NCBI RefSeq assembly: GCF_027924405.1
Contig: NZ_AP026978.1
Location: forward strand, 3,100,001 to 3,164,000
Direction of reading: 5' to 3'
DNA from: Nocardia sputorum
GTDB lineage: Bacteria > Actinomycetota > Actinomycetes > Mycobacteriales > Mycobacteriaceae
Length of the DNA stretch: 64,000 nucleotides
This document shows, piece by piece, positions 1 through 7,760 of the stretch (position 1 is its first letter; every line of letters starts with the position of its first letter). A model generated the notes under the pieces. That model was given only the letters and a program-made list of their open reading frames with translations. It ran no database searches and was not told the origin of the DNA. A program made the translations under genes and the position numbers.

Positions 1-828
1 GAATACCGACAGCTGCTCCCATAACCGCTGTTCGGCCGGGGTACACAGGTCGTAGCTCCAGCGGATCGCCCCCTCGATGGTCTGCTGCCGCTCGGGCGCC
101 AGGCGCGGCCCCGCGCTGAGCAGGCCCATGGTGTCGTCGAGCCGGGCGAGGATCTGCTCGGGAGTGAACATCCGGAAGCGCAGGGCGGCCAGTTCCAGCG
201 CGAGCGGAATACCGTCCAGCCTGCGGCAGATCCCCGCCAATGCGTCCCGGTTCGCGGGGGTGGCCGCGAAACCCGGGTTGGCCGCGCCCGCCCGCTCGGC
301 GAGCAGTCGCATCGCATCGCTGTCCTCGGCCCTTCCGTCCGGTAGCGGCAAGGGCGCCACGGGCATGACCTGTTCCCCCTGCACACCGAGCACCTCCCGG
401 CTGGTCGCCAGCACCCGCACCTCGGGAGTGGTGGCGACGATACGGCCGACCAGTTCCGCGCACGCGTCGATCAGGTGCTCACAGTTGTCCAGGATCAGCA
501 GCAACCGTTTGTCCGCGAGGAACTCGGTCAGCCGCCGCAGGGGCGCCGCCGTGTCGTCGCGCAGCGCCAGCGCCTCCGCGACGCTCACCGTCACCAGGTC
601 GGGGTCGTGCACGTCGGCCAGTTCGACCAGCCACACCCCGTCCGGGAAAGCGCGCGCGACCGCGACGCCGATCTGGCGGGACAGCCGGGTCTTGCCGACG
701 CCGCCCGGACCGAGCAGCGTCAGGACCCGTGTCGTGGGCAGCAGACGCTTCGCCGCGGCGAGTTCCTCCTGGCGCCCGACGAAGCTGGTGACCTCGGCAG
801 GGAGGTTGCCGATGGGACGCCGCGCCAT
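1..828 (-). CDS. AfsR/LuxR-like ATPase regulator, N-terminal part (runs off the window)
   Basis: The reading frame starts at an ATG at 828 (MARRPIGNLP) and stays open to base 1, so only the first 276 residues are visible. It has the layout of the NB-ARC/STAND ATPase that opens many actinobacterial LuxR- or SARP-type regulators. The start is followed by EVTSFVGRQEEL, then a P-loop GPGGVGKT near residue 45, a Walker B-like LLILDNCEHL near 120 and LATSREVLGVQGE near 150. The C-terminal output domain, probably a LuxR helix-turn-helix, lies outside the window and is inferred. Such proteins act as cytoplasmic signal-dependent transcription regulators. The target is unknown. Confidence 0.85.
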   Translation of the reverse strand, partial: MARRPIGNLPAEVTSFVGRQEELAAAKRLLPTTRVLTLLGPGGVGKTRLSRQIGVAVARAFPDGVWLVELADVHDPDLVTVSVAEALALRDDTAAPLRRLTEFLADKRLLLILDNCEHLIDACAELVGRIVATTPEVRVLATSREVLGVQGEQVMPVAPLPLPDGRAEDSDAMRLLAERAGAANPGFAATPANRDALAGICRRLDGIPLALELAALRFRMFTPEQILARLDDTMGLLSAGPRLAPERQQTIEGAIRWSYDLCTPAEQRLWEQLSVF

Positions 829-969
829 GGGTGTCAACCCTAGGTACCGCACGTGGCGCGCAAGAGCGTTCTGGACAAATTCAACTCCGGTGGGCGTACC
901 CGCGTGGTCCGCCGGCCCGGGGGCTGCGACGGCGTCCCCGGGACAGCGGACCGATCGAACCGTTGCCGC

Positions 970-2199
970 TCATCGGACGGCGACAGCGGTGTCGACCTCG
1001 GTCAACTGGTGGCGCATGCGGTCGCGCTTGGCGCGCAGATAGCGCACGTTGTGCTCGGTCGGGCTGGCCTGCAAGGGGATTCGCCGTTCGACGGCGATGC
1101 CGTATTCGGTCAGGCCCGCCTGTTTGGCCGGGTTGTTGCTGAGCAACCGGACCGACCGCACACTCAGGTCGGCCAGGATCTGCGCCGCGGCGCCGTAGTG
1201 GCGGGCGTCGACGGGCAGCCCGAGCCGCAGGTTCGCGTCGACGGTGTCGGCGCCCCCGTCCTGCAGCTCGTATGCGCGCAATTTGTTCAGCAGTCCGACA
1301 CCGCGTCCCTCTTGGCCGCGCAGGTACACCACGACTCCGCGGCCTTCGGCGGCCACGGCCCGGAGGGCGGCGTCGAGCTGCTCGCCGCAGTCGCAGCGCA
1401 GGGAACCGAACGCGTCACCGGTGAGGCATTCCGAGTGCACCCGGGTCAGCACGTCGTGCTCGCCCGGCGCGCCGAACACCAGCGCGAGATGCTCGGCGTG
1501 GTTCGTCGCGTCCCGATAGCCGATCAGCCGGAACTCGCCGAACGGGGTCGGCAGCCGGGTCTCCACGATCCGGGCGACGCCCGGATCGCGCCGGCGGCGG
1601 TAGTCGACCAGGTCGGCGATGGAGATGATCGGGATGCCGTGGACCCGGGCCATGGTCAGCAGCTCGGGCAGGCGGGCCATCGATCCGTCGTCGCGGACCA
1701 CCTCGGCGATGACACCGGCCGGGCGCAGACCCGCCATCCGCGCCAAGTCGACGGCGGCCTCGGTATGCCCGCGCCGACCGAGGACGCCGCGCGGATGCGC
1801 TCGCAGGGGAAACACGTGCCCCGGGCGGGTGAGATCCCGGGGTGTGGCGGCGGGATCGGCCAGCAGGCGCATGGTGCGCGCCCGGTCGGCGGCCGAGATG
1901 CCGGTGTCCACACCCGCCGCCGCGTCCACCGAGACCGTGTAGGCGGTGCCCTTCGGGTCCTGGTTGACCGCCGTCATCGGCGGCAGTTCCAGGCGGTCCA
2001 GATCGTCGCCCGCCATGGGCACGCACAGCACGCCACTGGTGTGCCGTACCAGGAATCCGATGTTCTGCGGGGTCGCCATCTCCGCGGCGAGCACCAGGTC
2101 GCCTTCGTTCTCGCGGTCCTCGTCGTCCACCACGAGCGCCATGCCGCCGCTCGCGATCGCCGCCACCGCGGCAGGCACCGTGTCCAGTTCACCGGTCAT
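970..2199 (-). CDS. ribBA: Bifunctional 3,4-dihydroxy-2-butanone-4-phosphate synthase / GTP cyclohydrolase II
   Basis: This is a 409-residue cytosolic enzyme with both entry reactions of riboflavin synthesis. The N-terminal RibB half (about 1-200) carries [10 protein letters not shown] near residue 25, RHTSG near 52 and [11 protein letters not shown] near 145. The C-terminal RibA half (about 205-400) has the zinc site [15 protein letters not shown] and the GTP-binding stretch [12 protein letters not shown]. The start is supported by a GGAGGTGG ribosome site just upstream. No other riboflavin gene is nearby. It sits next to padR and a flavin reductase/Rieske block and shares an upstream motif with them, so it may be an accessory copy that supplies flavin; that is inference. 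Confidence 0.95.
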   Translation of the reverse strand: MTGELDTVPAAVAAIASGGMALVVDDEDRENEGDLVLAAEMATPQNIGFLVRHTSGVLCVPMAGDDLDRLELPPMTAVNQDPKGTAYTVSVDAAAGVDTGISAADRARTMRLLADPAATPRDLTRPGHVFPLRAHPRGVLGRRGHTEAAVDLARMAGLRPAGVIAEVVRDDGSMARLPELLTMARVHGIPIISIADLVDYRRRRDPGVARIVETRLPTPFGEFRLIGYRDATNHAEHLALVFGAPGEHDVLTRVHSECLTGDAFGSLRCDCGEQLDAALRAVAAEGRGVVVYLRGQEGRGVGLLNKLRAYELQDGGADTVDANLRLGLPVDARHYGAAAQILADLSVRSVRLLSNNPAKQAGLTEYGIAVERRIPLQASPTEHNVRYLRAKRDRMRHQLTEVDTAVAVR

Positions 2200-2213
2200 C
2201 GTCCGCCACCTCC

Positions 2214-2231
2214 ATATGCCTAATAGAAATA
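2214..2231. promoter_or_regulatory. Shared motif upstream of ribBA (candidate PadR operator, copy 1)
   Basis: The plus strand reads ATATGCCTAATAGAAATA, 16 of 18 positions identical to the copy at 3901-3918. It lies 15 bases upstream of the ribBA start and its left edge abuts the ribosome-binding site. Further copies occur before padR, the flavin reductase gene and kshA, so a common regulator is likely. Confidence 0.55.
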
Positions 2232-2260
2232 TGGCGAGGCTGGAACAACCAGGCGGCGTC

Positions 2261-2836
2261 TCACTCAGTGAGGCGATCGATATCCGCGAGCAGTTCGCGG
2301 GCGAAGTCGACCTCCGCCTCGTAGTGCCGGACGCACCAGCGCAGCACCAGTTCCGGATAGGCCCAGTCCGGATTCGCCTCGGCGCCTTTCGCGTCGGCTT
2401 CGGCGCGCTTGCGCATCCTCTCGGCGTAGGCGATGTGCTCGGTGAGGATGTCGCGCAGCCGGTCGGGCTCGGCGAGATTGCCGAGCCATGCCCGCAACAT
2501 CACACTGTGCTTGAGCACCGGCGCCTCGACCGGCGCGTGATTGACCCAGTTCGCGGCGGCGGCACGGCCTTCCGGCGTGATGGCGTACATCCGCTTGCCG
2601 CGCACGCCGTCCTCCTGCACCACCGTGCGCGAGCTGGCGTAGCCGTGCTTCTCGAGGCGTTTGAGTTCGGCGTAGATCTGGCTGAACGACGGGCTCCAGT
2701 AGAAGAACTGCAGACTCCAGTCGGCCCATTTCTTCAGGTCGTAGCCGGAGAGCTCGTCGGCGTGCGAGAGCATGCCGAGCACGGCCCACGCGGTGGTCGG
2801 CAGGTCGGGCACCGCGGGTGTGCCGCCATCGGTCAT
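2261..2836 (-). CDS. PadR family transcriptional regulator
   Basis: The protein is 191 residues from the ATG at 2836; an in-frame ATG at 2860 would add eight. The N-terminal winged helix has the PadR signature: [20 protein letters not shown], then [20 protein letters not shown], then [12 protein letters not shown] in the wing. The C-terminal part is a helical dimerisation region of the PadR_C type. PadR proteins usually repress genes for phenolic or other toxic substrates and bind ATAT-centred palindromes. The ATATGC-containing motif at its own start is repeated before ribBA, the flavin reductase gene and kshA, so these are its likely targets. The ligand is unknown. Confidence 0.88.
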   Translation of the reverse strand: MTDGGTPAVPDLPTTAWAVLGMLSHADELSGYDLKKWADWSLQFFYWSPSFSQIYAELKRLEKHGYASSRTVVQEDGVRGKRMYAITPEGRAAAANWVNHAPVEAPVLKHSVMLRAWLGNLAEPDRLRDILTEHIAYAERMRKRAEADAKGAEANPDWAYPELVLRWCVRHYEAEVDFARELLADIDRLTE

Positions 2837-2858
2837 GGTCGGACTGTACCGGTCAGGC

Positions 2859-2876
2859 ATATGCGGATTCGAACTA
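2859..2876. promoter_or_regulatory. Shared motif upstream of padR (candidate operator, copy 2)
   Basis: Plus strand ATATGCGGATTCGAACTA matches the 3901 copy at 13 of 18 positions, and the preceding GTCAGGC also resembles GTCAGGT at 3895-3900. It overlaps or abuts the two possible padR start codons, which fits autorepression. Confidence 0.4.
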
Positions 2877-3704
2877 TCGCCAGCGCGCCCGGCGCGGGAA
2901 CAGCGTCCGGCCCGCCTCGTGCGAGATCTCCAGCAGCACCCGCGCGAGCTTGTCGAAACTCATCGCCTCGGCCCGCCCGGACAGCGACAGCGCCGCGGGG
3001 GCCGTGCCGCGACCGCGCAGCGGCGCTGCGACACAGGCGATTCCGTCCATCGATTCCTCGCGGTCCAGCGCCACGCCCTGGCGCAGCCGGATCTGGGCCA
3101 GCGCGCGGTGCAACGCGTCGGGCTCGGTGATGGTGTGCGCGGTCAGGCGCGGCAGCCGGGAATGGAACGCGGCTTCGGCGATGCTCGGTTCCAGGGCGGC
3201 CAGCATCGCCTTGCCCAGGGCCGTACAGTGCGCGGGCATGCGGCCGCCGAGGCGGGTCGGCAGCATTGCGGCCAAGCGGCCACCGGCCTTGTCCAGGTAG
3301 ACGACCTCGCGTCCGTCGAGCACCGCGAGGTGGCCGACCATGCCGGTGCGCTGGCACAGCTCGTGCAACAGCGGACTGACGGCGTCGCGGATCTCGTTGT
3401 GATCCGCGGTGAGCCCGCCCAGCTCCAGGGTGCGCATGCCGAGCCGGTAGCCACCGGACGTGTGGGCCAGCCAGCGCAGCCGGATCATCTGGTCGAGGAT
3501 CCGATGGACCGTCGAGCGCGGCAGGCCGGTGCGCTCGACCAGGCCGAGCAGCGTCAGCGTCGGCGTGGCGGCGTCGAACGCGTCCAGGATGAGGGTCATC
3601 CGCTCGATCATCGAGACGGGGACGTCCGTGGGGCCGGATTCGACGCTTCCGGGCCGGGCGCGGTGAGGCGCCCGGGTGGCTTCGGGCAGCATGGTGACGG
3701 TCAT
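2874..3704 (-). CDS. IclR family transcriptional regulator
   Basis: This 276-residue protein starts at an ATG at 3704, preceded by GGAGGTTCAG. The helix-turn-helix covers about residues 30-95 (LGLVERTGLPRSTVHRILDQM). The C-terminal IclR effector domain contains GRMPAHCTALGKAMLA near 155 and GIACVAAPLRGR near 225. IclR proteins bind aromatic or small-acid ligands and often control catabolic operons. It is divergent from the flavin reductase/kshA genes, so control of steroid or aromatic oxidation is the best guess. The gene end lies just beyond the padR start on the same strand, with the padR-upstream motif at the boundary. Confidence 0.88.
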   Translation of the reverse strand: MTVTMLPEATRAPHRARPGSVESGPTDVPVSMIERMTLILDAFDAATPTLTLLGLVERTGLPRSTVHRILDQMIRLRWLAHTSGGYRLGMRTLELGGLTADHNEIRDAVSPLLHELCQRTGMVGHLAVLDGREVVYLDKAGGRLAAMLPTRLGGRMPAHCTALGKAMLAALEPSIAEAAFHSRLPRLTAHTITEPDALHRALAQIRLRQGVALDREESMDGIACVAAPLRGRGTAPAALSLSGRAEAMSFDKLARVLLEISHEAGRTLFPRRARWR

Positions 3705-3900
3705 CTGAACCTCCGTCGGTCACATTCGGGCAGGTCGGCCAGGCATTACCTGCCCGGACTCCTGTGTCTCCCATCACACTGACGAATTCGCGACCGGGAT
3801 GAATCGGGAGAACTACGTAGCTTCCACGGATCTGTATCTCGGTGACCGGACTCCGTTCTTGACCTCCCGCGGGCGGCAGCTGCTGTCATAGCTGTCAGGT

Positions 3901-3918
3901 ATATGCCTGATCGAAATA
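3901..3918. promoter_or_regulatory. Shared motif upstream of the flavin reductase gene (candidate operator, best copy)
   Basis: The element ATATGCCTGATCGAAATA ends at the AGGAGG ribosome site. It is embedded in a near-perfect palindrome TCAGGTATATGCCTGA (3895-3910, 14 of 16 positions symmetric). Related copies lie at 2214, 2859 and 4473. Confidence 0.6.
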
Positions 3919-3927
3919 GGAGGCCCG

Positions 3928-4434
3928 ATGGAACCGGTGCTCGAGATGGACGGATCGCCGCTGGACGTGCGCGACTTCAAAGCCGTGCTGGGGCGCTTCT
4001 GCACCGGCGTCACAGTGATCACCGCGCACTCGGAAGACGGGCCGGTCGGATTCACCTGCCAGTCGTTCTCGGCGCTGTCGCTGGAGCCGCCCGCGGTCTG
4101 CTTCTGCCCGGCGCGCACGTCCACGTCGTGGCCGCGCATCCGCGCGGTGGGCCGGCTCTGCGTCAACATCCTGGCCCACGACCAGCAGGACATCTGCCGT
4201 CGGCTCGCGCGCAGCGGCACGGACAAGTTCGCGGGGGTCGACTGGGAGCCTTCGCCGAACGGCTCGCCGCGGCTGGCCGGAAGCATGGCGTGGCTGGACT
4301 GCGAGGTCGAGCAGGAGGTCGACGGCGGTGACCACACCATCGTGATCGCGCGCGTCACCGCCCTGTCGGAGCACCGTGAAGCCGCGCCGCTGCTGTTCTA
4401 CCGCTCCGCGTTCGGGCGGCTCGGTGGAGCCTGA
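3928..4434 (+). CDS. Flavin reductase, HsaB-like (reductase component of a two-component monooxygenase)
   Basis: This 168-residue protein has the FMN-binding split-barrel fold of the HpaC/HsaB flavin reductase family: FKAVLGRFCTGVTVITA near residue 15, TCQSFSALSLEPPAVCF near 45, LCVNILAHDQQ near 80 and VDGGDHTIVIARV near 130. Such enzymes use NAD(P)H to make reduced flavin for a partner monooxygenase; HsaB serves HsaA in steroid ring opening. No HsaA homologue is present in the window, so the partner must lie elsewhere or the enzyme serves another oxygenase. The start is fixed by AGGAGG seven bases upstream. The gene precedes kshA by about 90 bases on the same strand. Confidence 0.85.
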   Translation: MEPVLEMDGSPLDVRDFKAVLGRFCTGVTVITAHSEDGPVGFTCQSFSALSLEPPAVCFCPARTSTSWPRIRAVGRLCVNILAHDQQDICRRLARSGTDKFAGVDWEPSPNGSPRLAGSMAWLDCEVEQEVDGGDHTIVIARVTALSEHREAAPLLFYRSAFGRLGGA

Positions 4435-4472
4435 GCGCCTCCCGGCCAGTGGGACTGCGCATTTCCGCCCCC

Positions 4473-4490
4473 GCATGCCGAACCGAAATA
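4473..4490. promoter_or_regulatory. Shared motif upstream of kshA (candidate operator, copy 4)
   Basis: The sequence GCATGCCGAACCGAAATA matches the 3901 copy at 13 of 18 positions, with the GAAATA end conserved. It lies 37 bases before the kshA start, in the short gap after the flavin reductase gene, so kshA may have its own regulated promoter. Confidence 0.4.
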
Positions 4491-4527
4491 TCGAGGTGAC
4501 AAACGTGCGCGAATTGTGGAGGAACCG

Positions 4528-5670
4528 ATGACTACCGACACCGAGGTCCGAGTGATCGACGCGGGCGCTCCGCCCGCCCGGTACGCGCGCGGCTGGCACT
4601 GCCTGGGCCTCGCGCAGGACTTCCGGGACGGAAAACCGCACACCGTCGAGATCTTCGGCACCGAACTGGTGGTCTTCGCCGGTGCCGGCGGACAGCTCCA
4701 CGTGCTGGACGCCTACTGCAGGCATATGGGCGGGAACCTGGGCGACGGCCGGATCAAGGGGGACTCGCTCGCCTGCCCCTTCCACGACTGGCGCTGGGGC
4801 GGCAACGGCCGCTGCACCGGCATTCCCTACGGCCGCCGCGTGCCACCCCGGGCGCGGACCCGTTCGTGGCCGACCCTCGAGCAGAACAAGCAGCTGTTCG
4901 TATGGAACGACCCAGAGGGCAATCCGCCCCCGGGACAGGTGACGATCCCGCGCATCGAGGGCGCGTTCAGCGACGAGTGGACCGACTGGACCTGGAACAC
5001 CATGACGATCGACGGCGCGAACTGCCGCGAGGTGATCGACAACGTGGTGGACATGGCGCACTTCTTCTACGTGCATTTCGGTTTCCCGACCTACTTCAAG
5101 AACGTCTTCGAAGGTCACATCGCCAGTCAGTACATGACGTCGGTGTCACGCGAGGACATGATGGGGGAGACCGCGAAGGCGCTGGGCGGCAAGAATGTCC
5201 TGCACTCCGACGCCTCGTACTACGGCCCGTCCTACATGATCGATCACCTGCGCAGCGAGAGTGCCGGACTGACGGTCGAGGGCGTGCTCATCAACTGCCA
5301 TTACCCCGTGTCACCCACGAAATTCGTGCTGCAGTACGGCGCGATCGTGAAGAAGCCCCACGGCGTGTCACCGGAGCAGGCCGAGGACATCGCGGCGAAG
5401 TTCGCCGGCGGTCTGGGCCGCGGCTTCGAGCAGGATGCGGCGATCTGGCAGCGCAAGACCCGCATCGACAACCCGCTGCTGTGCGAGGAGGACGGGCCGG
5501 TCTACCAGTTGCGCCGCTGGTACGAGCAGTTCTACACCGACGTGGCCGAGATCGACCCGAAGATGACCGACCGTTTCGAGTTCGAGGTCGACACCACCCG
5601 GGCGGTCACGGCCTGGGAGGCGGAGGTCGCCGAGAATCTCGCCGGGCAGCGCGCCGCCGCCGGAGCCTGA
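4528..5670 (+). CDS. kshA: 3-ketosteroid 9-alpha-monooxygenase, oxygenase component
   Basis: The 380-residue protein resembles mycobacterial KshA along its length (ARGWHCLG, YCRHMGG, FKNVFEGHIASQY, YQLRRWYEQFY). KshA hydroxylates C9 of ring B of 3-ketosteroids, which together with dehydrogenation opens the nucleus. The Rieske [2Fe-2S] ligands are C64/H66 and C83/H86. The mononuclear iron site is D175-x2-H178-x4-H183 in DNVVDMAHFFYVHF. The start at 4528 has GGAGG at 4518-4522, which rules out the in-frame GTG at 4516. KshA needs electrons from KshB. The kshB copy downstream is broken, so this oxygenase must use another reductase or be idle. Confidence 0.94.
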   Translation: MTTDTEVRVIDAGAPPARYARGWHCLGLAQDFRDGKPHTVEIFGTELVVFAGAGGQLHVLDAYCRHMGGNLGDGRIKGDSLACPFHDWRWGGNGRCTGIPYGRRVPPRARTRSWPTLEQNKQLFVWNDPEGNPPPGQVTIPRIEGAFSDEWTDWTWNTMTIDGANCREVIDNVVDMAHFFYVHFGFPTYFKNVFEGHIASQYMTSVSREDMMGETAKALGGKNVLHSDASYYGPSYMIDHLRSESAGLTVEGVLINCHYPVSPTKFVLQYGAIVKKPHGVSPEQAEDIAAKFAGGLGRGFEQDAAIWQRKTRIDNPLLCEEDGPVYQLRRWYEQFYTDVAEIDPKMTDRFEFEVDTTRAVTAWEAEVAENLAGQRAAAGA

Positions 5671-5681
5671 GCGAGATCGCG

Positions 5682-5909
5682 ATGGAACGGATCACCTGCC
5701 GTACCTGCGACACCTGCGTGCTGGTCGAGAAGTACAGCCCGCAGCACACCAGCGTGCAGTGGACCACCGGCGCGGTGGCGGCGTGCGCCGAGTTCGCCGG
5801 GGCGGACAGCGCGCGGGTGCGGACCTGCGTCGCGCTGCGCGACAGCATCGATGCCGCCGTCGCCGGGGGTCGCCTCGGCATCGCCACCCGGGACGGGGAC
5901 GTGCCGTGA
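5682..5909 (+). CDS. Small cysteine-rich protein with CxxCxxC motif between kshA and kshB
   Basis: This 75-residue reading frame (MERITCRTCDTC near the start) begins 11 bases after the kshA stop and ends about 40 bases before the kshB remnant, so it appears co-transcribed. The N-terminal CRTCDTC could bind metal or an iron-sulfur centre; two more cysteines follow (AACAEF, RTCVAL). There is no signal peptide or membrane segment. I do not recognise the family. Its position suggests a role with the oxygenase, for example in metal or cluster handling, but nothing in the sequence proves this. GC-rich third positions support coding. Confidence 0.6.
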   Translation: MERITCRTCDTCVLVEKYSPQHTSVQWTTGAVAACAEFAGADSARVRTCVALRDSIDAAVAGGRLGIATRDGDVP

Positions 5910-5950
5910 GCGCGGCACACGCCGTGGACGACCGGAGAGGAGACAGAACA

Positions 5951-6668
5951 GTGGATCGGGCGGCCGTGGTGACGACGCAGGTTTCCGGCGACACCGACAG
6001 CCACCCGAGCGCGATGGTGCCCCTGCGCGTGCTGCAGGTGATCCGGGAGACCGACGATGCGGTGTCGCTGGTACTGGATCCGGCCTCTGGAGAGTCGAAT
6101 TCGATCGCCTATCGGCCGGGTCAGTTCCTGACGCTGCGGATACCGAGTGAGCTGACGGGTTCGGTCAGCCGGTGCTATTCCCTGTCGAGTGCGCCGCATG
6201 AGGAAGGGCCGCTGAAGGTCACCGTCAAGCGAACGCCCGACGGCTACGGATCGAATTGGCTGTGCGACAACGCCGTCGCGGAACGGTTCTGGACGCGCTG
6301 CCGCCCGCCGGTGTCTTCACTCCCGCGTCGCTCGACGACGATGTGCTGTTGTTCGCGGCCGGCAGTGGGATCACCCCGGTGCTGTCGATTCTGAAATCGA
6401 TACTGGCCGCCGGGGCCGGGCACTGCACGCTGATCTATGCCAACCGCGACGAACGATCGGTGATCTTCGCCGCCGAACTCGCCGATCTCTCCGCCCGCTA
6501 TCCCGGTCGCCTGGTCGTGGTGCACTGGCTGGAGAGCGTGCAAGGGCTGCCGACCCGCGCGCAGCTCGCGGCGCTGGCCGGACCGTGGTCCGCGCGGGAG
6601 GCGTTCGTCTGTGGCCCCGGTCCGTTCATGGACGCGGTATCCGCGGCGCTGATCGGACTGGGCGCCTC
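5951..6668 (+). pseudogene. kshB: Broken kshB: 3-ketosteroid 9-alpha-monooxygenase reductase, frameshifted and truncated
   Basis: Translation from the GTG at 5951 (after GGAGAGGAG) gives a KshB-like flavin domain: YRPGQFLTLRIPSE, SRCYSLSSAPHE and VKRTPDGYGSNWLCDNA. Near 6275-6285 the frame is lost by a one-base deletion or equivalent. The match resumes in the next frame as VFTPASLDDDVLLFAAGSGITP through YANRDERSVIF and FVCGPGPFMDAV. Similarity stops near 6665, where KshB should continue with its C-terminal plant-type [2Fe-2S] ferredoxin domain. That domain is absent and the sequence passes directly into an hsaC-like tail. Without the ferredoxin domain it could not transfer electrons to KshA. 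A sequencing error might explain the frameshift but not the missing domain. Confidence 0.85.
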
Positions 6669-6866
6669 GTCATGCGCGCGGGCTGCCCGCTGTCGTCGAC
6701 GCTCGGCAGGCACACCAACGACAAGATGATCTCCTTCTACGTCCGCCCGCCCGGTGGCTGGGATCTCGAATACGGCACCGAGGGCATGCTGGTCGACGAA
6801 TCCACCTACAGCGCCGAGGAGATCACCGCCGACAGCTACTAGGGCCACGAATGGTCGCGCGGCTGA
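6669..6866 (+). pseudogene. 3' fossil of an HsaC-like extradiol dioxygenase
   Basis: In the frame of GTCATG at 6669 the sequence reads VMRAGCPLSSTLGRHTND, then KMISFYVRPPGGWDLEYGTEG, which is the C-terminal end of a BphC/HsaC-type iron extradiol dioxygenase (steroid 2,3-diol ring cleavage). Only about the last 65 residues are present; the N-terminal three quarters, including most metal ligands, are missing. After ADSY the codon is TAG (6840-6842) where homologues have Trp, and the frame then reads GHEWSRG before TGA at 6864-6866. The tail therefore carries a nonsense mutation as well. It is joined directly to the truncated kshB remnant. Confidence 0.75.
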
Positions 6867-6926
6867 CTCGGCGGGTCTGCCACGCGGCGGCGTCCTAGAC
6901 TGTCGATTCGAGGAGGAAGGACGCTG

Positions 6927-7073
6927 ATGAAGCGAAATCTCAATTGCCCCTGCGGAGAGCGGATCGTCGGAACCGACGAGGACGATCTCGTGGCCAAGAC
7001 GCAAGCCCACCTGGCGGAGAACCACCCCGGGCACGAGTACTCGCGCGACGAAATCCTGTTCATCGCGTATTGA
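6927..7073 (+). CDS. DUF1059 family small protein
   Basis: This 48-residue protein starts at an ATG at 6927 behind a strong AGGAGGAAGG site. It reads MKRNLNCPCGERIVGTDEDD, then a helix LVAKTQAHLAENHPG and ends RDEILFIAY. The CxCG pair near the N terminus, the acidic DEDDL and the AHLAENHPG helix fit the DUF1059 family, whose function is unknown. Two cysteines and two histidines could form a small metal site. It stands alone between the steroid block and a convergent tetR gene. Confidence 0.75.
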   Translation: MKRNLNCPCGERIVGTDEDDLVAKTQAHLAENHPGHEYSRDEILFIAY

Positions 7074-7095
7074 GCGACGAGGGCTGCGCTCGGAC

Positions 7096-7695
7096 TCACG
7101 CTCTCGGGCGCAGGCCTTCGATCATGTGGGTGGTGGTTTCGTCCACCAGTTCGTCGGCGGTCTCCGCGGCGATCACCCCCGAGCCGACGAAGGTGGCCAG
7201 ACCTTGTAGCGCGGCGACCGCGGACAGCGCGATGCGCCGCGGATCGCCCGCGATCACTTCTCCCCGCTTCTGCGCTTCGGTGATGAGCGCGACCGGCGTC
7301 GCGAACGCCGCGTCCACGGCCCGGGACATCGCATCACCCGCGGCGGGGCTGTGCCTGCGCGCGAACATCAACGCGACGAGTTCCGAATTCTCGGTCGCGA
7401 AATGGAGATAGGTCCGGGCGAGGGCCCGGATGTGCCCGTCGGCCGAACGCGCGGCCGCCGTCTGCTCCAAGGCGGCGGCGAGACGTTGGAATCCGGACAC
7501 CGCGATGGCGTCCAGTAGCGCCTGCTTGTCCTTGAAATGCCGGGTCGGAGCGGCGTGACTGACTCCGACGTCACGGGCCAGTCCGCGCAGTGACAGGCCG
7601 TCGACGCCGGATTCGCGCAGCGTCGCCTCGGCACGCTGGAGCAGCTCGGCCCGCAGGTCGCCGTGGTGGTAGGACCGGCTTCGAGTGATCGGCAT
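7096..7695 (-). CDS. TetR family transcriptional regulator
   Basis: The protein has 199 residues. The N-terminal helix-turn-helix spans about 10-55 (GLSLRGLARDVGVSHAAPTRHFKDKQ, shown in part), typical of TetR. The C-terminal ligand domain resembles the TetR_C_13/WHG group (LARTYLHFATENSELVALMF). It is divergent from the YhgE/Pip-like permease gene. A 39-base palindrome sits between the two starts, so it very likely represses the permease and itself. Confidence 0.9.
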   Translation of the reverse strand: MPITRSRSYHHGDLRAELLQRAEATLRESGVDGLSLRGLARDVGVSHAAPTRHFKDKQALLDAIAVSGFQRLAAALEQTAAARSADGHIRALARTYLHFATENSELVALMFARRHSPAAGDAMSRAVDAAFATPVALITEAQKRGEVIAGDPRRIALSAVAALQGLATFVGSGVIAAETADELVDETTTHMIEGLRPRA

Positions 7696-7714
7696 GGTGT
7701 ATGCAGGATAACAA

Positions 7715-7753
7715 AATGTAGGCGTTGCCTACTTTGTAGGCAGTGACTACATT
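7715..7753. promoter_or_regulatory. Palindromic operator between tetR and permease gene
   Basis: A 39-base imperfect palindrome has perfect outer arms AATGTAG/CTACATT and perfect inner arms GCCTAC-TTT-GTAGGC. Only three position pairs outside the centre are mismatched. It starts 20 bases from the tetR start and covers the GTG at 7743, which makes ATG 7761 the more likely permease start. Confidence 0.75.
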
Positions 7754-7760
7754 GACTCGC

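Noticed and set aside
4516..4527. GTG start of kshA at 4516
   Set aside because: The ribosome site GGAGG lies inside that extension and points to ATG 4528.
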